A stretch of 38,409 nt of DNA from Herminiimonas sp. (GCA_027310305.1 DAIDBD010000115.1:1-38409), one strand, 5' to 3'. Positions 24,284 through 32,037 are shown, counted from the first letter of the stretch. Notes: generated by a model from the letters alone, not told the origin. Numbers and translations are program-made.

Positions 24284-24550
24284 TCACTCATAGTGGGTCC
24301 ACATCCGGAGAACGCGAGCAATGTGCTCCTTCTTGAACACCTCGTAGACCATCCGATGCTGGATATTGATGCGGCGTGAATATGCTCCCTCCAGGTCGCC
24401 AACGAGCTTCTCGTAGGGTGGTGGATTCTGAAATGGATCCTGCGCAAGCACATCGAGTAGCGCTTGCGCTTTGTCTCTGAGCCCGACAGAAGACAACTTC
24501 TTGGCGTCCTTGAGCGCGTGCTTGGCAAAGACGACCTCCCATTTCACCAC
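24284..24550 (-). CDS. Txe/YoeB family toxin (mRNA interferase)
   Basis: The 88-residue toxin starts at GTG 24550 and overlaps the antitoxin gene by seven bases, so translation is coupled. WEVVFAKHALKDAKKL, KAQALLDVLAQDPFQNPPPYEKLVGDLEGAYSRRINIQHRMVYEV and IARVLRMWTHYE match the Txe/YoeB branch of the RelE superfamily. The R-R-I-N-x-x-H-R-x-V-Y and C-terminal H-Y residues are those used for ribosome-dependent mRNA cleavage. It is the second gene of the first integron cassette, with attC R'' starting seven bases after its stop. Such modules stabilise cassette arrays by post-segregational killing. Confidence 0.9.
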   Translation of the reverse strand: MVKWEVVFAKHALKDAKKLSSVGLRDKAQALLDVLAQDPFQNPPPYEKLVGDLEGAYSRRINIQHRMVYEVFKKEHIARVLRMWTHYE

Positions 24551-24789
24551 TTGAGTTCTCTGGCGCTCTTTTCAAGCGGCTCAGACATGCCCTTCTTGAT
24601 GGATTCGCGCATGCCTGGCACCGACAGAAGATACAAAGTCTCCTGAATCGCGTCCCAGTCCTCTGCCGACACAAGAACGGCACTACTGCGCCTGCCTGAA
24701 ATCACGACAGGCTGGTGAGACTCATTTGCTTCGTCGATCAAACGGTACAGGTTTGCGCGCGCCTCACTGGCGGTGATGGGGACGGCCAT
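24544..24789 (-). CDS. Phd/YefM family antitoxin
   Basis: The 81-residue antitoxin starts at ATG 24789, with GGAGG five bases upstream. MAVPITASEARANLYRLIDEANESHQPVVISGRRSSAVLVSAEDWDAIQETLYLL is the standard Phd/YefM DNA-binding fold, and the C-terminal RESIKKGMSEPLEKSARELKW is the disordered toxin-neutralising tail. It represses its own promoter together with the toxin. The promoter at 24810-24838 carries two CGTACG palindromes that are probable operators. Both gene and promoter lie inside the first cassette, so the pair does not depend on the integron promoter. Confidence 0.9.
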   Translation of the reverse strand: MAVPITASEARANLYRLIDEANESHQPVVISGRRSSAVLVSAEDWDAIQETLYLLSVPGMRESIKKGMSEPLEKSARELKW

Positions 24790-24809
24790 GGGCACCTCCA
24801 AAAAGCGCA

Positions 24810-24838
24810 ATCGTACGCTTATTCGTACGTTGCGTCAA
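24810..24838 (-). promoter_or_regulatory. Toxin-antitoxin promoter with palindromic operator
   Basis: On the minus strand TTGACG (24833-24838) and TACGAT (24810-24815) are separated by exactly 17 bases. Two copies of CGTACG, together forming CGTACG-AATAAG-CGTACG, overlap the spacer and the -10 box, a good position for autorepression by the antitoxin complex. Confidence 0.7.
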
Positions 24839-24878
24839 GCGCGGCCCAAAACGAGGGATAACTTAATTTATACAGCAT
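24819..24878 (-). CDS. Possible 19-codon ORF spanning the attI-cassette junction
   Basis: ATG 24878 with GGAG nine bases upstream opens a frame encoding MLYKLSYPSFWAALDATYE, ending at TAA in the antitoxin promoter. It starts in the attI side and ends inside the first cassette. Class 1 integrons carry a comparable short ORF in attI1 (ORF-11) that boosts translation of the first cassette; this could be an equivalent. It may equally be a chance frame. Confidence 0.3.
   Translation of the reverse strand: MLYKLSYPSFWAALDATYE
24856..24862 (-). other. attI/first-cassette junction box
   Basis: GTTATCC on the minus strand is the complement of the R'' box GGATAAC of the downstream attC, as expected at the left-facing start of an integrated cassette. 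The crossover would fall between G and TTATCC, making the first cassette 24203-24861, 659 bp. Confidence 0.6.
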
Positions 24879-24943
24879 GATTTTGTCTCCGTAATCTGGC
24901 ACCTGCTGGATAATCTGGCGCCGATCGCCCTTCTGAAACCCGC

Positions 24944-24972
24944 TTGCTTCCTTGTCTTTTTGCAAATATACT
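24944..24972 (+). promoter_or_regulatory. Promoter of the integron integrase gene
   Basis: TTGCTT (24944-24949) and TATACT (24967-24972) are separated by 17 bases. The -10 box overlaps the LexA site by four bases, so LexA binding would block polymerase. The integrase ATG follows six bases after the -10 box, implying a leaderless or nearly leaderless transcript. Confidence 0.6.
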
Positions 24973-24988
24973 GTGCTTATGTACAGTA
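24969..24988 (+). promoter_or_regulatory. LexA (SOS) box over the integrase start
   Basis: TACTGT-N8-ACAGTA is a perfect outer palindrome matching the CTGT-N8-ACAG LexA consensus. It overlaps both the -10 box and the ATG of the integrase gene (24979). LexA control of intI is established for many integrons, which supports the identification. Confidence 0.85.
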
Positions 24989-25450
24989 TTAACAAAACTG
25001 CAAAAAGCAGCAAACCGATTCTACAGTCACCTCGACTTCTAGATCAACTGCGAGAGAGTATTCGGTACAGGCACTATAGCCAGTGTGGAAATACCGTTTG
25101 CACTTGAAAAGAAGTATCCGGGAGGATCGTCATGGGCATGGCACTGGTTATTCCCGCAAGCTCATCCATCGGTGAATCCGCGCTCCGGAATCGAACGACG
25201 GCATCATTTATATGATCAGACTTTTCAGCGTGCATTTAAACGCGCGGTGCAGACCGCACGCATTGCAAAACCTGCGACACCGCATACATTGCGCCACTCC
25301 TTTGCGACCCATCTCTTGCAGACCGGTTATGACATTCGCACGGTACAGGCGCTGCTGGGTCATTCGGACGTAAGCACGACAATGATTTATACCCATGTGT
25401 TGAAGGTTGGAGGAGGTGCGGTGAAAAGCCCGCTTGATGCGTTGACTTGA
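24979..25450 (+). pseudogene. intI: Integron integrase (IntI), inactivated by a large internal deletion
   Basis: From ATG 24979 the frame reads MYSINKTAKSSKPILQ then [18 protein letters not shown], the N-terminus of an IntI tyrosine recombinase. At about 25080 it breaks. The next frame (25085-25450) resumes with [25 protein letters not shown]-like [42 protein letters not shown] and [23 protein letters not shown], the C-terminal third with the H-x-x-R and catalytic tyrosine. About 160 residues are missing, including the first catalytic arginine region, and the two parts are out of frame. The R-R-H-H block is the IntI-specific patch that distinguishes integron integrases from XerC/D. The enzyme cannot recombine cassettes. 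Confidence 0.85.
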
Positions 25451-25592
25451 AGAGCACGAATCTGACGCCGGCGATTATGGTAGCCATCTGCAAATTCAAA
25501 CGTTCAAATTCCTCCTTGTTGCGCTTGCCGGAATACCGGGGATTTTTACTGGATGGTTATATCGGTTGTCGCAGCGTAAGGCGCAAGGTCAT

Positions 25593-25913
25593 TTATTCAG
25601 TAAAAATTTCTTGCAACGTACTCAATGTTTCGGCAAGCGTTTTTTCAGTTACCGCACCTAATTTGCTGATAAGCCGCGTCTTGTCTATTGACCGCATTTG
25701 GTCCAGCACAATCAGACCTTTCTTTTTCCGGAACGATACCGGCACGCGATAAGGGGCTGGCTTGCTGCCTGTCGTCATGGGCGCCACGATCACTGTTTTC
25801 AGATAATCATGGATTTCAGCCGGGGAAACAATAACGCATGGGCGAGTCTTTTTAATTTCGCTTCCTACTGTCGGGTCAAGCGCTGCCAGCCAGATTTCTC
25901 CACGTTTTACCAC
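25593..25913 (-). CDS. mazF: MazF/PemK family toxin (endoribonuclease)
   Basis: The 106-residue toxin starts at GTG 25913 and overlaps the antitoxin gene by seven bases. MVKRGEIWLAALDPTVGSEIKKTRPCVIVSP and LKTVIVAPMTTGSKPAPYRVPV show the family's G-E-I-W-x-x-x-L-D-P-x-x-G-x-E-x-x-K-x-R-P start and the catalytic T-T motif. GLIVLDQMRSIDKTRLISKLGAVTEKTL completes the fold. It cleaves mRNA at short sequences and is held by the cognate antitoxin. It lies just beyond the 3' end of the integrase remnant, outside the cassette array. Confidence 0.93.
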   Translation of the reverse strand: MVKRGEIWLAALDPTVGSEIKKTRPCVIVSPAEIHDYLKTVIVAPMTTGSKPAPYRVPVSFRKKKGLIVLDQMRSIDKTRLISKLGAVTEKTLAETLSTLQEIFTE

Positions 25914-26158
25914 GCCAATTCCTTGTCACCAGCATTTCCAAACTCCGGCCATACCAAAGTATCGTCGTTTGCCGCAGCAATCGCTTTGCTAGCTTCCGCC
26001 CATCCTGCGCGAACTTTCTTTTCCGGCTTGCGGATCACAATGGCATTATTTTCAACTTCGATATCGACCTCGCCCATGTCAAGCCCTGCCTGGGCCAGAA
26101 ACGGTTTTGGGATAAGAACTCCTTGTGAATTGCCCATTTTGCGGATTGAAGTTTTCAT
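25907..26158 (-). CDS. mazE: MazE-type AbrB/SpoVT antitoxin
   Basis: The 83-residue antitoxin starts MKTSIRKMGNSQGVLIPKPFLAQAGLDMGEVDIEVENNAIVIRKPEKK, the swapped-hairpin AbrB/SpoVT DNA-binding domain. An acidic/aromatic C-terminus (AANDDTLVWPEFGNAGDKELAW) neutralises the toxin. The start ATG at 26158 is the only plausible one. It is first in the operon with mazF. The AT-rich palindrome at 26181-26194 just upstream is the likely autoregulatory operator. Confidence 0.92.
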   Translation of the reverse strand: MKTSIRKMGNSQGVLIPKPFLAQAGLDMGEVDIEVENNAIVIRKPEKKVRAGWAEASKAIAAANDDTLVWPEFGNAGDKELAW

Positions 26159-26180
26159 TTGGATTCCGGTAATTACAATG

Positions 26181-26194
26181 TTTTTACGTAAAAA
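26181..26194. promoter_or_regulatory. Palindrome upstream of mazE, probable operator
   Basis: TTTTTACGTAAAAA is a perfect 14-bp palindrome 22 bases before the mazE start. The octamer ACAATGTT occurs on both sides (26177 region and 26208 region), giving further symmetry. An operator for the MazE-MazF complex is the likeliest role. Confidence 0.55.
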
Positions 26195-26341
26195 GGAAAA
26201 GTAACCACAATGTTATAACAAGACGAAATATTTGTCCTTCTTTTTTCTTCAGATGACTACCGAAAACATTTTGCGCAGCGTTGTTTGAGACGCTTCCAAT
26301 AGAGTACAACTTATACAGTTACGGCATGTTCAAAGCCGCGC

Positions 26342-28405
26342 TCAAGCCGCCTTCGGCTTCTGCAGCAATGCCTTCAGATTCGCCAGCCGGTTCTGCGGCG
26401 TGATCGTTTCTTCCTCGGTCGGCACCGCATCGCCTTCATCCAGCTTCATTTCCTTGATGAAGCGCGATACGTCGCAATGCACGTTTTCGCGCGCCCGCTT
26501 GCGCTTCTTGCACCAGGTGATATGCAGGCTGCGTTGCGCGCGCGTGATGCCGACATACATCAGGCGGCGCTCTTCCTCGATCCGCGCGCCGAGCGTTTCG
26601 ACCGGCGCATCGGGGTCGCCCTTGTGCGGCAGGATTCCCTCCTCCACGCCGACCAGAAACACGTGCGGAAATTCCAGCCCTTTCGATGCGTGCAGCGTGG
26701 ACATGCGCACCGCGTCCGGTTCTTCGTCGCGGCCTTCGAGCATGCTCATCAGCGCGACCATTTGCGTCAGTTCGAGCAGGCTTTTTTCGGGGTCGGTGCC
26801 GTCCTTGCCGCCGGTGCCTTTTTCTTTGAGCCAGGTCGTAAAGTCGAGCACGTTCTGCCATTTGCTCTGGGCTTGGCGGTCGTCGAACGTGTCGTACAGA
26901 TACGCTTCGTAATTGATTTCCTTCATCATGTCGTCCAGCACGGCGGCGGCATTTTCGCCGCTGCCGGCGGCGCCGACGCGGCTGGCGCGTGCTTCGAGCT
27001 GATTGATGAAAGTACAGAATTCGCGCAGCGGCGTCAGTTGCCGGTCCGCCAGTTTCGATTCGAGGCCGCCCTTGAAGACTGCTTCGAACAATGAGCATTG
27101 CCATTGGCCGGCGTAGGCGCCGAGCGCTTCCAGCGTCGATTGGCCGACGCCGCGCTTGGGCGTGGTCACCGCGCGGATGAACGCCGGATCGTCGTCGCCG
27201 TTGGCGATCAGCCGCAGGTAGCTGATGATGTCCTTGATTTCGGCGCGGTCGAAAAAACTCTGGCCGCCGGACATCACGTACGGAATCCGCTCGCGGCGCA
27301 ATGCCTTCTCAAACACGCGGGCCTGATGATTGCCGCGATACAGGATCGCGTAGTCGGAAAATTTCGCGCGGCGTTCGAAGCGGTGCGCCGACAGCATGAT
27401 CGCGACCTGATCGGCTTCCTGTTCATCGTCCGGCATCGCCAGCACCTTGATCGGATCGCCGAGGCCGTGTTCGGACCACAGCGACTTTTCAAACAGCTTC
27501 GGGTTGTTGGCGATGACCGCGTTGGCCGCTTGCAGGATGCGCGTGGTGGAACGGTAATTCTGTTCCAGCTTGATGACCTTCAAATCGGGAAAATCGACCT
27601 GCAGCGTTTTGAGATTCTCGATGGTCGCGCCGCGCCATGCGTAGATCGCCTGGTCGTCGTCGCCGACCGCGGTAAACATCGGCTTCTTGCCGACGCCGGT
27701 GACCAGCAGTTTCACCAGTTCATACTGGCAGGTGTTGGTGTCCTGATATTCATCGACCAGCAGGTAGCGCAGCCGGCGCTGCCATTTGTCGCGCACCGCA
27801 TCGTTGCCGCGAAACAGTTCGACCGGCAGGCGGATCAGGTCATCGAAATCGACCGCCTGATACGACGACAATGTGGCGACGTAATTGCGGTAGATGCGCG
27901 CGGCTTGCGCATCGTCTTCATCAACTGCGTTTTTGAGTGCGTCGTCGGGATCGATCAAGCCGTTCTTCCACAGCGACATCTTGCCTTGGATACGGCGGAT
28001 CAACTGCTTGTCGGTGGTGACCGCCAGATCCTGCACCAGCGAAAAACAATCGTCGCTATCCATGATCGAGAAGCGGTCTTTCAGGCCCAGTTCTTTCGCT
28101 TCCTGCCGCAGGATTTTCACGCCGAGCGAATGGAACGTGCTGACCGTCAGGTGCTTGGCCTGCTTCGGCTCTTTCAGCAGCTTGGCAATCCGCTCCTGCA
28201 TTTCGGCGGCGGCCTTGTTGGTGAAAGTGAGTGCAGCGATGTGCTTGGATTCATAGCCGCAGTCTTCGATCAGATGCGCGATTTTTTGCGTGATGACGCG
28301 CGTCTTGCCGGAGCCGGCGCCGGCCAGTACCAGGCATGGGCCTTCCATGTATTTGACGGCTTCGCGTTGCGGGGTATTCAGACCAAACTGCGGGGAAGTT
28401 GACAT
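26342..28405 (-). CDS. rep: ATP-dependent DNA helicase Rep (UvrD family)
   Basis: The 687-residue superfamily 1A helicase has Walker A GAGSGKT with K34, FTNKAAAEM (motif Ia), DEYQDTN with D218-E219 (motif II), GDDDQAIYAWRGA (motif III), QNYRSTTRIL (motif IV), TLHASKGLEFPHVFLVGVEEGILPH (motif V) and RRLMYVGITRAQ (motif VI). Length and the GLNTPQREAVKYMEGPCLVLAGAGSGKT start fit Rep rather than UvrD, which is usually longer. It unwinds DNA 3' to 5', clears proteins ahead of the replication fork and helps restart. The ATG at 28405 is the only sensible start. The gene stands alone; a long palindrome lies upstream. Confidence 0.93.
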   Translation of the reverse strand: MSTSPQFGLNTPQREAVKYMEGPCLVLAGAGSGKTRVITQKIAHLIEDCGYESKHIAALTFTNKAAAEMQERIAKLLKEPKQAKHLTVSTFHSLGVKILRQEAKELGLKDRFSIMDSDDCFSLVQDLAVTTDKQLIRRIQGKMSLWKNGLIDPDDALKNAVDEDDAQAARIYRNYVATLSSYQAVDFDDLIRLPVELFRGNDAVRDKWQRRLRYLLVDEYQDTNTCQYELVKLLVTGVGKKPMFTAVGDDDQAIYAWRGATIENLKTLQVDFPDLKVIKLEQNYRSTTRILQAANAVIANNPKLFEKSLWSEHGLGDPIKVLAMPDDEQEADQVAIMLSAHRFERRAKFSDYAILYRGNHQARVFEKALRRERIPYVMSGGQSFFDRAEIKDIISYLRLIANGDDDPAFIRAVTTPKRGVGQSTLEALGAYAGQWQCSLFEAVFKGGLESKLADRQLTPLREFCTFINQLEARASRVGAAGSGENAAAVLDDMMKEINYEAYLYDTFDDRQAQSKWQNVLDFTTWLKEKGTGGKDGTDPEKSLLELTQMVALMSMLEGRDEEPDAVRMSTLHASKGLEFPHVFLVGVEEGILPHKGDPDAPVETLGARIEEERRLMYVGITRAQRSLHITWCKKRKRARENVHCDVSRFIKEMKLDEGDAVPTEEETITPQNRLANLKALLQKPKAA

Positions 28406-28507
28406 GGCACGGACAAGAACAGGTAGCGTGCCATTGTAGCGAATTTGCTTGCTTGCGAGCGGTTATTAAATTTTTTGGAGATTACACAGAGGTCAGTAAT
28501 TTAAATG

Positions 28508-28602
28508 AGACATGCGGCGCAATGCGCTTCGCTTATTGACGCCCTACCTGGCTTCCGTTAATCGTAGGGCGTAATAAGCGCAGCGCATTGCGCCGCATGT
28601 CT
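28508..28602. repeat. Long inverted repeat, about 40-bp arms
   Basis: The left arm (28508-28547) begins AGACATGCGGCGCAATGCGC, and the right arm (28564-28602) is its reverse complement with one mismatch and one bulged base. The 16-base loop is CTGGCTTCCGTTAATC. The units GCGCAATGCGCT and GTAGGGCGTAATAAGCG resemble a dispersed repeat I recall from many proteobacterial genomes. It lies between the rep start (28405) and the caiB-like stop (28666), both leftward genes, so it can also act as a transcript-end structure for the catabolic operon. Confidence 0.85.
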
Positions 28603-28665
28603 TTCTGCACAAAAGGCGGCATTAATTTTTGTGGCTTCAAATACTGATTGCTAAGTAGATTTCCA

Positions 28666-29898
28666 TTAATTCTCGGCAGCCGCCGCCTCTTCGATCACGC
28701 CATCAGCAACAAAACTATCGATTTCCGCATCGGTATAGTGATACTCGCGCAACAATTCGCGCGAATGCTGGCCCAGCATCGGCGCGGGGCGGTCGATCCG
28801 CGCCGGCGTTTTCGAAAAGTGGATCGGACAGCCGAGCGCCTTGGTCGGGCCGGCTTGCGGATGCACCAGATCGACCACCATGTTGCGCGCAAGCGTTTGC
28901 GGATGCGACAGCGCTTCGCCGATCGTGTGCACCGGTCCGACCGGCACGCCGGCAGCGTCGAACGCGGCGATCCAGTCGGCCTTGCTGCGCGTGATCAGCA
29001 CCGCATTCATCGCGGCGGTCAGCGCATCGAGATGGTCCATCCGCGCCGAATTGGTCGCATAACGCGGATCGTCGCGCCACTCCGGATGGCCGAGTACATC
29101 GGCAATGCGTTCCCAGTTGGCCTGGTTCGCGCCGCCGACGTTGATCCAGCCGTCGCTGGCGCGGAACGCCTGATACGGCGCGGTCAGCAGATGCGCGGAG
29201 CCGGTCGGGCCGACCGATTCGCCGGTGGCGAAATAGATCGCTGCATGCCAGTAGGTCTGCTGCAGCGCCGCTTCCATCAGCGACGTATCGACCACTTGCC
29301 CTTCGCCGGTTTTCAGCTTGTGCACATACGCCGCGGTGATGCCGGCCACCGCCAAGATGCCGGCGTTGATATCGGCGATCGAATTGCCGGTCTTGACCGG
29401 CGGCCGGCCCGGTTCGCCGGTCACCGACATCAGGCCGGCGAATCCCTGCGCGATCAGATCGAAGCCGCCCTTGTCGCCGTACGGGCCGTCGCGGCCGTAA
29501 CCGGATACCGCGCAATAGATCAATCCCGGATTCACCTGGCTCAGCACGTCGTAGCCGAGCCCGAGTTTTTCCAGGGTGCCGCGCCGGTAATTTTCAGTCA
29601 GCACGTCGGCTTCCCTGACCATGCGCAGCAGAATTTCCTTGCCTTGCGCATGCTTCAGGTTCAGCGCAATGCCGCGCTTGTTGCGGTTCAACACCATAAA
29701 CGGCGCGGAGACGCCGTTGACGCGCGGTTCGCGGTAGCCGCGTGAATCGTCGCCTCCCGGCAGTTTCTCGACCTTGGTGACATCGGCGCCCATGTCGGCC
29801 AGCATCATGCCGCAGGTGGGGCCGGCCATGATCTGCGCCAGTTCGAGCACGCGCATGCCGGCCAGCGGTCCGGTGTGGGCGGGTAATGCTTTCTTCAC
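28666..29898 (-). CDS. CaiB/BaiF family (class III) CoA-transferase
   Basis: The 410-residue protein starts MKKALPAHTGPLAGMRVLELAQIMAGPTCGMMLADMGADVTKVE, the family's N-terminal signature. It includes RNKRGIALNLKHAQGKEILLRM, GLIYCAVSGYGRDGPYGDKGGFDLIAQGFAGLM and VKTGNSIADINAGILAV, where D176 is the equivalent of the Asp that forms the covalent anhydride intermediate. Class III enzymes move CoA between carboxylic acids, for example formyl/oxalyl, succinyl/itaconyl or carnitine derivatives. It is the last gene of the leftward operon, 40 bases after the crotonase gene. The substrate is probably the acid imported by the TRAP system, or a product of it. Confidence 0.92.
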   Translation of the reverse strand: MKKALPAHTGPLAGMRVLELAQIMAGPTCGMMLADMGADVTKVEKLPGGDDSRGYREPRVNGVSAPFMVLNRNKRGIALNLKHAQGKEILLRMVREADVLTENYRRGTLEKLGLGYDVLSQVNPGLIYCAVSGYGRDGPYGDKGGFDLIAQGFAGLMSVTGEPGRPPVKTGNSIADINAGILAVAGITAAYVHKLKTGEGQVVDTSLMEAALQQTYWHAAIYFATGESVGPTGSAHLLTAPYQAFRASDGWINVGGANQANWERIADVLGHPEWRDDPRYATNSARMDHLDALTAAMNAVLITRSKADWIAAFDAAGVPVGPVHTIGEALSHPQTLARNMVVDLVHPQAGPTKALGCPIHFSKTPARIDRPAPMLGQHSRELLREYHYTDAEIDSFVADGVIEEAAAAEN

Positions 29899-29938
29899 GA
29901 TCTTGTCCTTTGATTATTTGCAGAAGCGCGCATTGCCA

Positions 29939-30715
29939 TCACGATCCGGTCCAGACCGGACGCTTCTTTTCAAGGAACGCTTCCACGCCGATCTTGAAAT
30001 CGCGGCTGCCGTAGCAGGCCCGGATCAGATCCTCGCCCTGCGGCAAGCCTTCGTTGACGACGCGGCGGATGCCTTCCTTGGCAGCGCGCATCGTCACCGG
30101 CGCGTTTTTCGCCAGCCGCGCGCAGAGTGCGGCAGCCTGCGCATCGAGTGCGCCTGCTTCGGCAATCTCGGTCACGAAGCCGCAGGCTTTCGCTTCGTCG
30201 GCGCCGATCGTTTCAGCCAGCAGCAGCATGCGTTTTGCGCGCGGAACACCGAATGCGGCGACCACCCGCGCGGTATTGGCAATCGACAGGCAATTGCCGA
30301 GCGTGCGTGCAATCGGCACGCCGAACGACGCCTGCGGCGTGGCGATCCGGAAATCGCATGCCGCGGTAATCGCCAGCCCGCCGCCGATGGCCCACCCTTC
30401 GACGATCGCCACCGTCGGCATCGGCAGCCGTTCGATCTGGCCGATCCGTTCGTCGATGATTTTTTCATACGCGATGCCGTCCTCGCCGCTGTTGAACGCG
30501 CGGAACTGCTCGATGTCGGTGCCGGCGACGAATGCCTCGCCGCCGGCACCGCGCAACGTGGCGACGCGAACCGCCGGATCGTTGGCAATCCTTTCGCAAA
30601 TCGCGGCCAGTTCTTCATACATCGGCCAGGTCATCGCATTGCGCGCTTGCGGCCGGTCGATCAGGATCGACGCGATGCCATCGCTGACGGATAAATGCAC
30701 GCGGCCATTGCTCAT
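29939..30715 (-). CDS. Crotonase (enoyl-CoA hydratase/isomerase) family protein lacking both hydratase glutamates
   Basis: The 258-residue crotonase-fold protein has the oxyanion-hole elements FVAGTDI (residues 62-68) and IVEGWAIGGGLAITAACDFRIA. At the two positions of the catalytic glutamates of enoyl-CoA hydratase it has alanine (A115, in GGGLA) and isoleucine (I135, in FGVPIA). It should still bind and activate a CoA thioester but is unlikely to be a simple hydratase. Isomerase, hydrolase, decarboxylase or lyase activity is possible. It lies 19 bases after dctM and 40 before the CoA-transferase, so its substrate is probably a CoA ester made by that enzyme. Confidence 0.88.
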   Translation of the reverse strand: MSNGRVHLSVSDGIASILIDRPQARNAMTWPMYEELAAICERIANDPAVRVATLRGAGGEAFVAGTDIEQFRAFNSGEDGIAYEKIIDERIGQIERLPMPTVAIVEGWAIGGGLAITAACDFRIATPQASFGVPIARTLGNCLSIANTARVVAAFGVPRAKRMLLLAETIGADEAKACGFVTEIAEAGALDAQAAALCARLAKNAPVTMRAAKEGIRRVVNEGLPQGEDLIRACYGSRDFKIGVEAFLEKKRPVWTGS

Positions 30716-30734
30716 GGTTCGAATGCTCCCATGG

Positions 30735-32021
30735 TTATCGATAAAAGTAATCGACCAGTCCCATTCCGGTCACCGGCACATAGGTCACCAGCATCAGTAC
30801 CGCAATCAGAATGCCGATGAACCAGATATTGACCTTGGTCACATCCCACACCGACGCCTTGGCGATCGAGCTGGCCACCATCAGCACGCTGGCGACCGGC
30901 GGCGTTTGCTGGCCGATGCCGAGGTTGATCGTCACGATCAGGCCGAAGTGCACCGGATCGATGCCGACCGCCCGCACCAGCGGCATCACGATCGGAATCA
31001 CCAGGATGATCGCGGCGGCCGAATGCAGGAACATGCCGAGAAACAGGAACAGCACATTGAGCAGCGCCAGCACCGCCCACTTGTTGGCGGTAAAGTCCGA
31101 CACGGCTTGCGCCAGCGCCTGCGGCGCCTGCACTTCGGTCAGATACGTGCCGAGCAGCGAACTGGTGGCAACCAGCAGCATCACGACCGCGGTTTGCACG
31201 CCGCCTTCGATCACGGCAATCTTCAGATGCTTGAGATCGAGCTCGCGGTACACGACGAGGCCGATGAACAGCGCGGCAACCACCGCCAGCGCCGCGCCTT
31301 CGGTTGCCGTGACGACGCCGCCGAAAATGCCGCCGAGAATGATGATCGGCAGCGCGAATGCCCATAACGCTTCGCGCGCGGTCTTGCCGACCCGCTTGAT
31401 CGAAAATGCTGCCTCGCGCGGCAAGTCGTAGCGGCGCGCCAGAAACGATGCGACGACCATCAGGCCGATGGCACCGATGATGCCCGGCACGATGCCGGCA
31501 ACGAACAGTTGCACCACCGACGTTTCCGCCATCACTGCATACAGGATCATCGGGATCGATGGCGGAATGATGACCGCCAGCGTGGCGGCCGAAGACATCA
31601 CCGCCGCCGCCACCGGCGCCGGATATCCCCTTGCTTTCATGCCGGGGATCAGGATCGAACCGAGCGCGGCGACGTCCGCCACCGCCGAGCCGGAAATCTC
31701 GGCGAAGAACAGCGACGAGCCGATCGACACATGGGCCAGGCCGCCGCGGATCCAGCCGAACAGCGCCGAAGCGAATGCGATCAGGCGCTGCGAAATGCCG
31801 GAAGCGTTCATGATCGCGCCGGCCAGGATGAACAGCGGTATCGCCAGCAGCGGGAAATTGGTCGCGCCGTTGTAAATCACGATCGCCATGTTGGGAAGCG
31901 AATCGAGGCCGTGGCTCGCAAGCATCGCAATCACGGCGACGATGCCGAGCGATACCGCGATCGGCACATTGATCAGTACCAGCGCCAGCACTGCGCCGAA
32001 CAAAATAAGCATGATAGTCAT
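30735..32021 (-). CDS. dctM: TRAP transporter large permease subunit
   Basis: The 428-residue protein has about 12 membrane helices and the DctM signatures LLAIPLFILAGAIMNASGISQRLIAFASALFGWIRGGLAHVSI, FAEISGSAVADVAALGSILIPGMKARGYP and LAVIIPPSIPMILYAVMAETSV. It forms the Na+-coupled transport channel with the small subunit encoded 16 bases upstream. It imports the acid delivered by the binding protein (32606-33628). Gene order P-Q-M is standard. Confidence 0.93.
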   Translation of the reverse strand: MTIMLILFGAVLALVLINVPIAVSLGIVAVIAMLASHGLDSLPNMAIVIYNGATNFPLLAIPLFILAGAIMNASGISQRLIAFASALFGWIRGGLAHVSIGSSLFFAEISGSAVADVAALGSILIPGMKARGYPAPVAAAVMSSAATLAVIIPPSIPMILYAVMAETSVVQLFVAGIVPGIIGAIGLMVVASFLARRYDLPREAAFSIKRVGKTAREALWAFALPIIILGGIFGGVVTATEGAALAVVAALFIGLVVYRELDLKHLKIAVIEGGVQTAVVMLLVATSSLLGTYLTEVQAPQALAQAVSDFTANKWAVLALLNVLFLFLGMFLHSAAAIILVIPIVMPLVRAVGIDPVHFGLIVTINLGIGQQTPPVASVLMVASSIAKASVWDVTKVNIWFIGILIAVLMLVTYVPVTGMGLVDYFYR

Positions 32022-32037
32022 GTTGGTCCTTGTGGGT

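Noticed and set aside
24969-24988. LexA box as control of the toxin-antitoxin pair
   Set aside because: It is about 180 bases upstream of the antitoxin start, beyond that pair's own promoter, and it overlaps the integrase promoter exactly.
24819-25013. A 64-codon minus-strand ORF across the integrase start
   Set aside because: It crosses the LexA box and the integrase promoter and has no ribosome-binding site. Only the final 19 codons have a credible start.
27098-28402. A 434-codon open frame on the plus strand
   Set aside because: It is antisense to rep, whose helicase motifs are complete.
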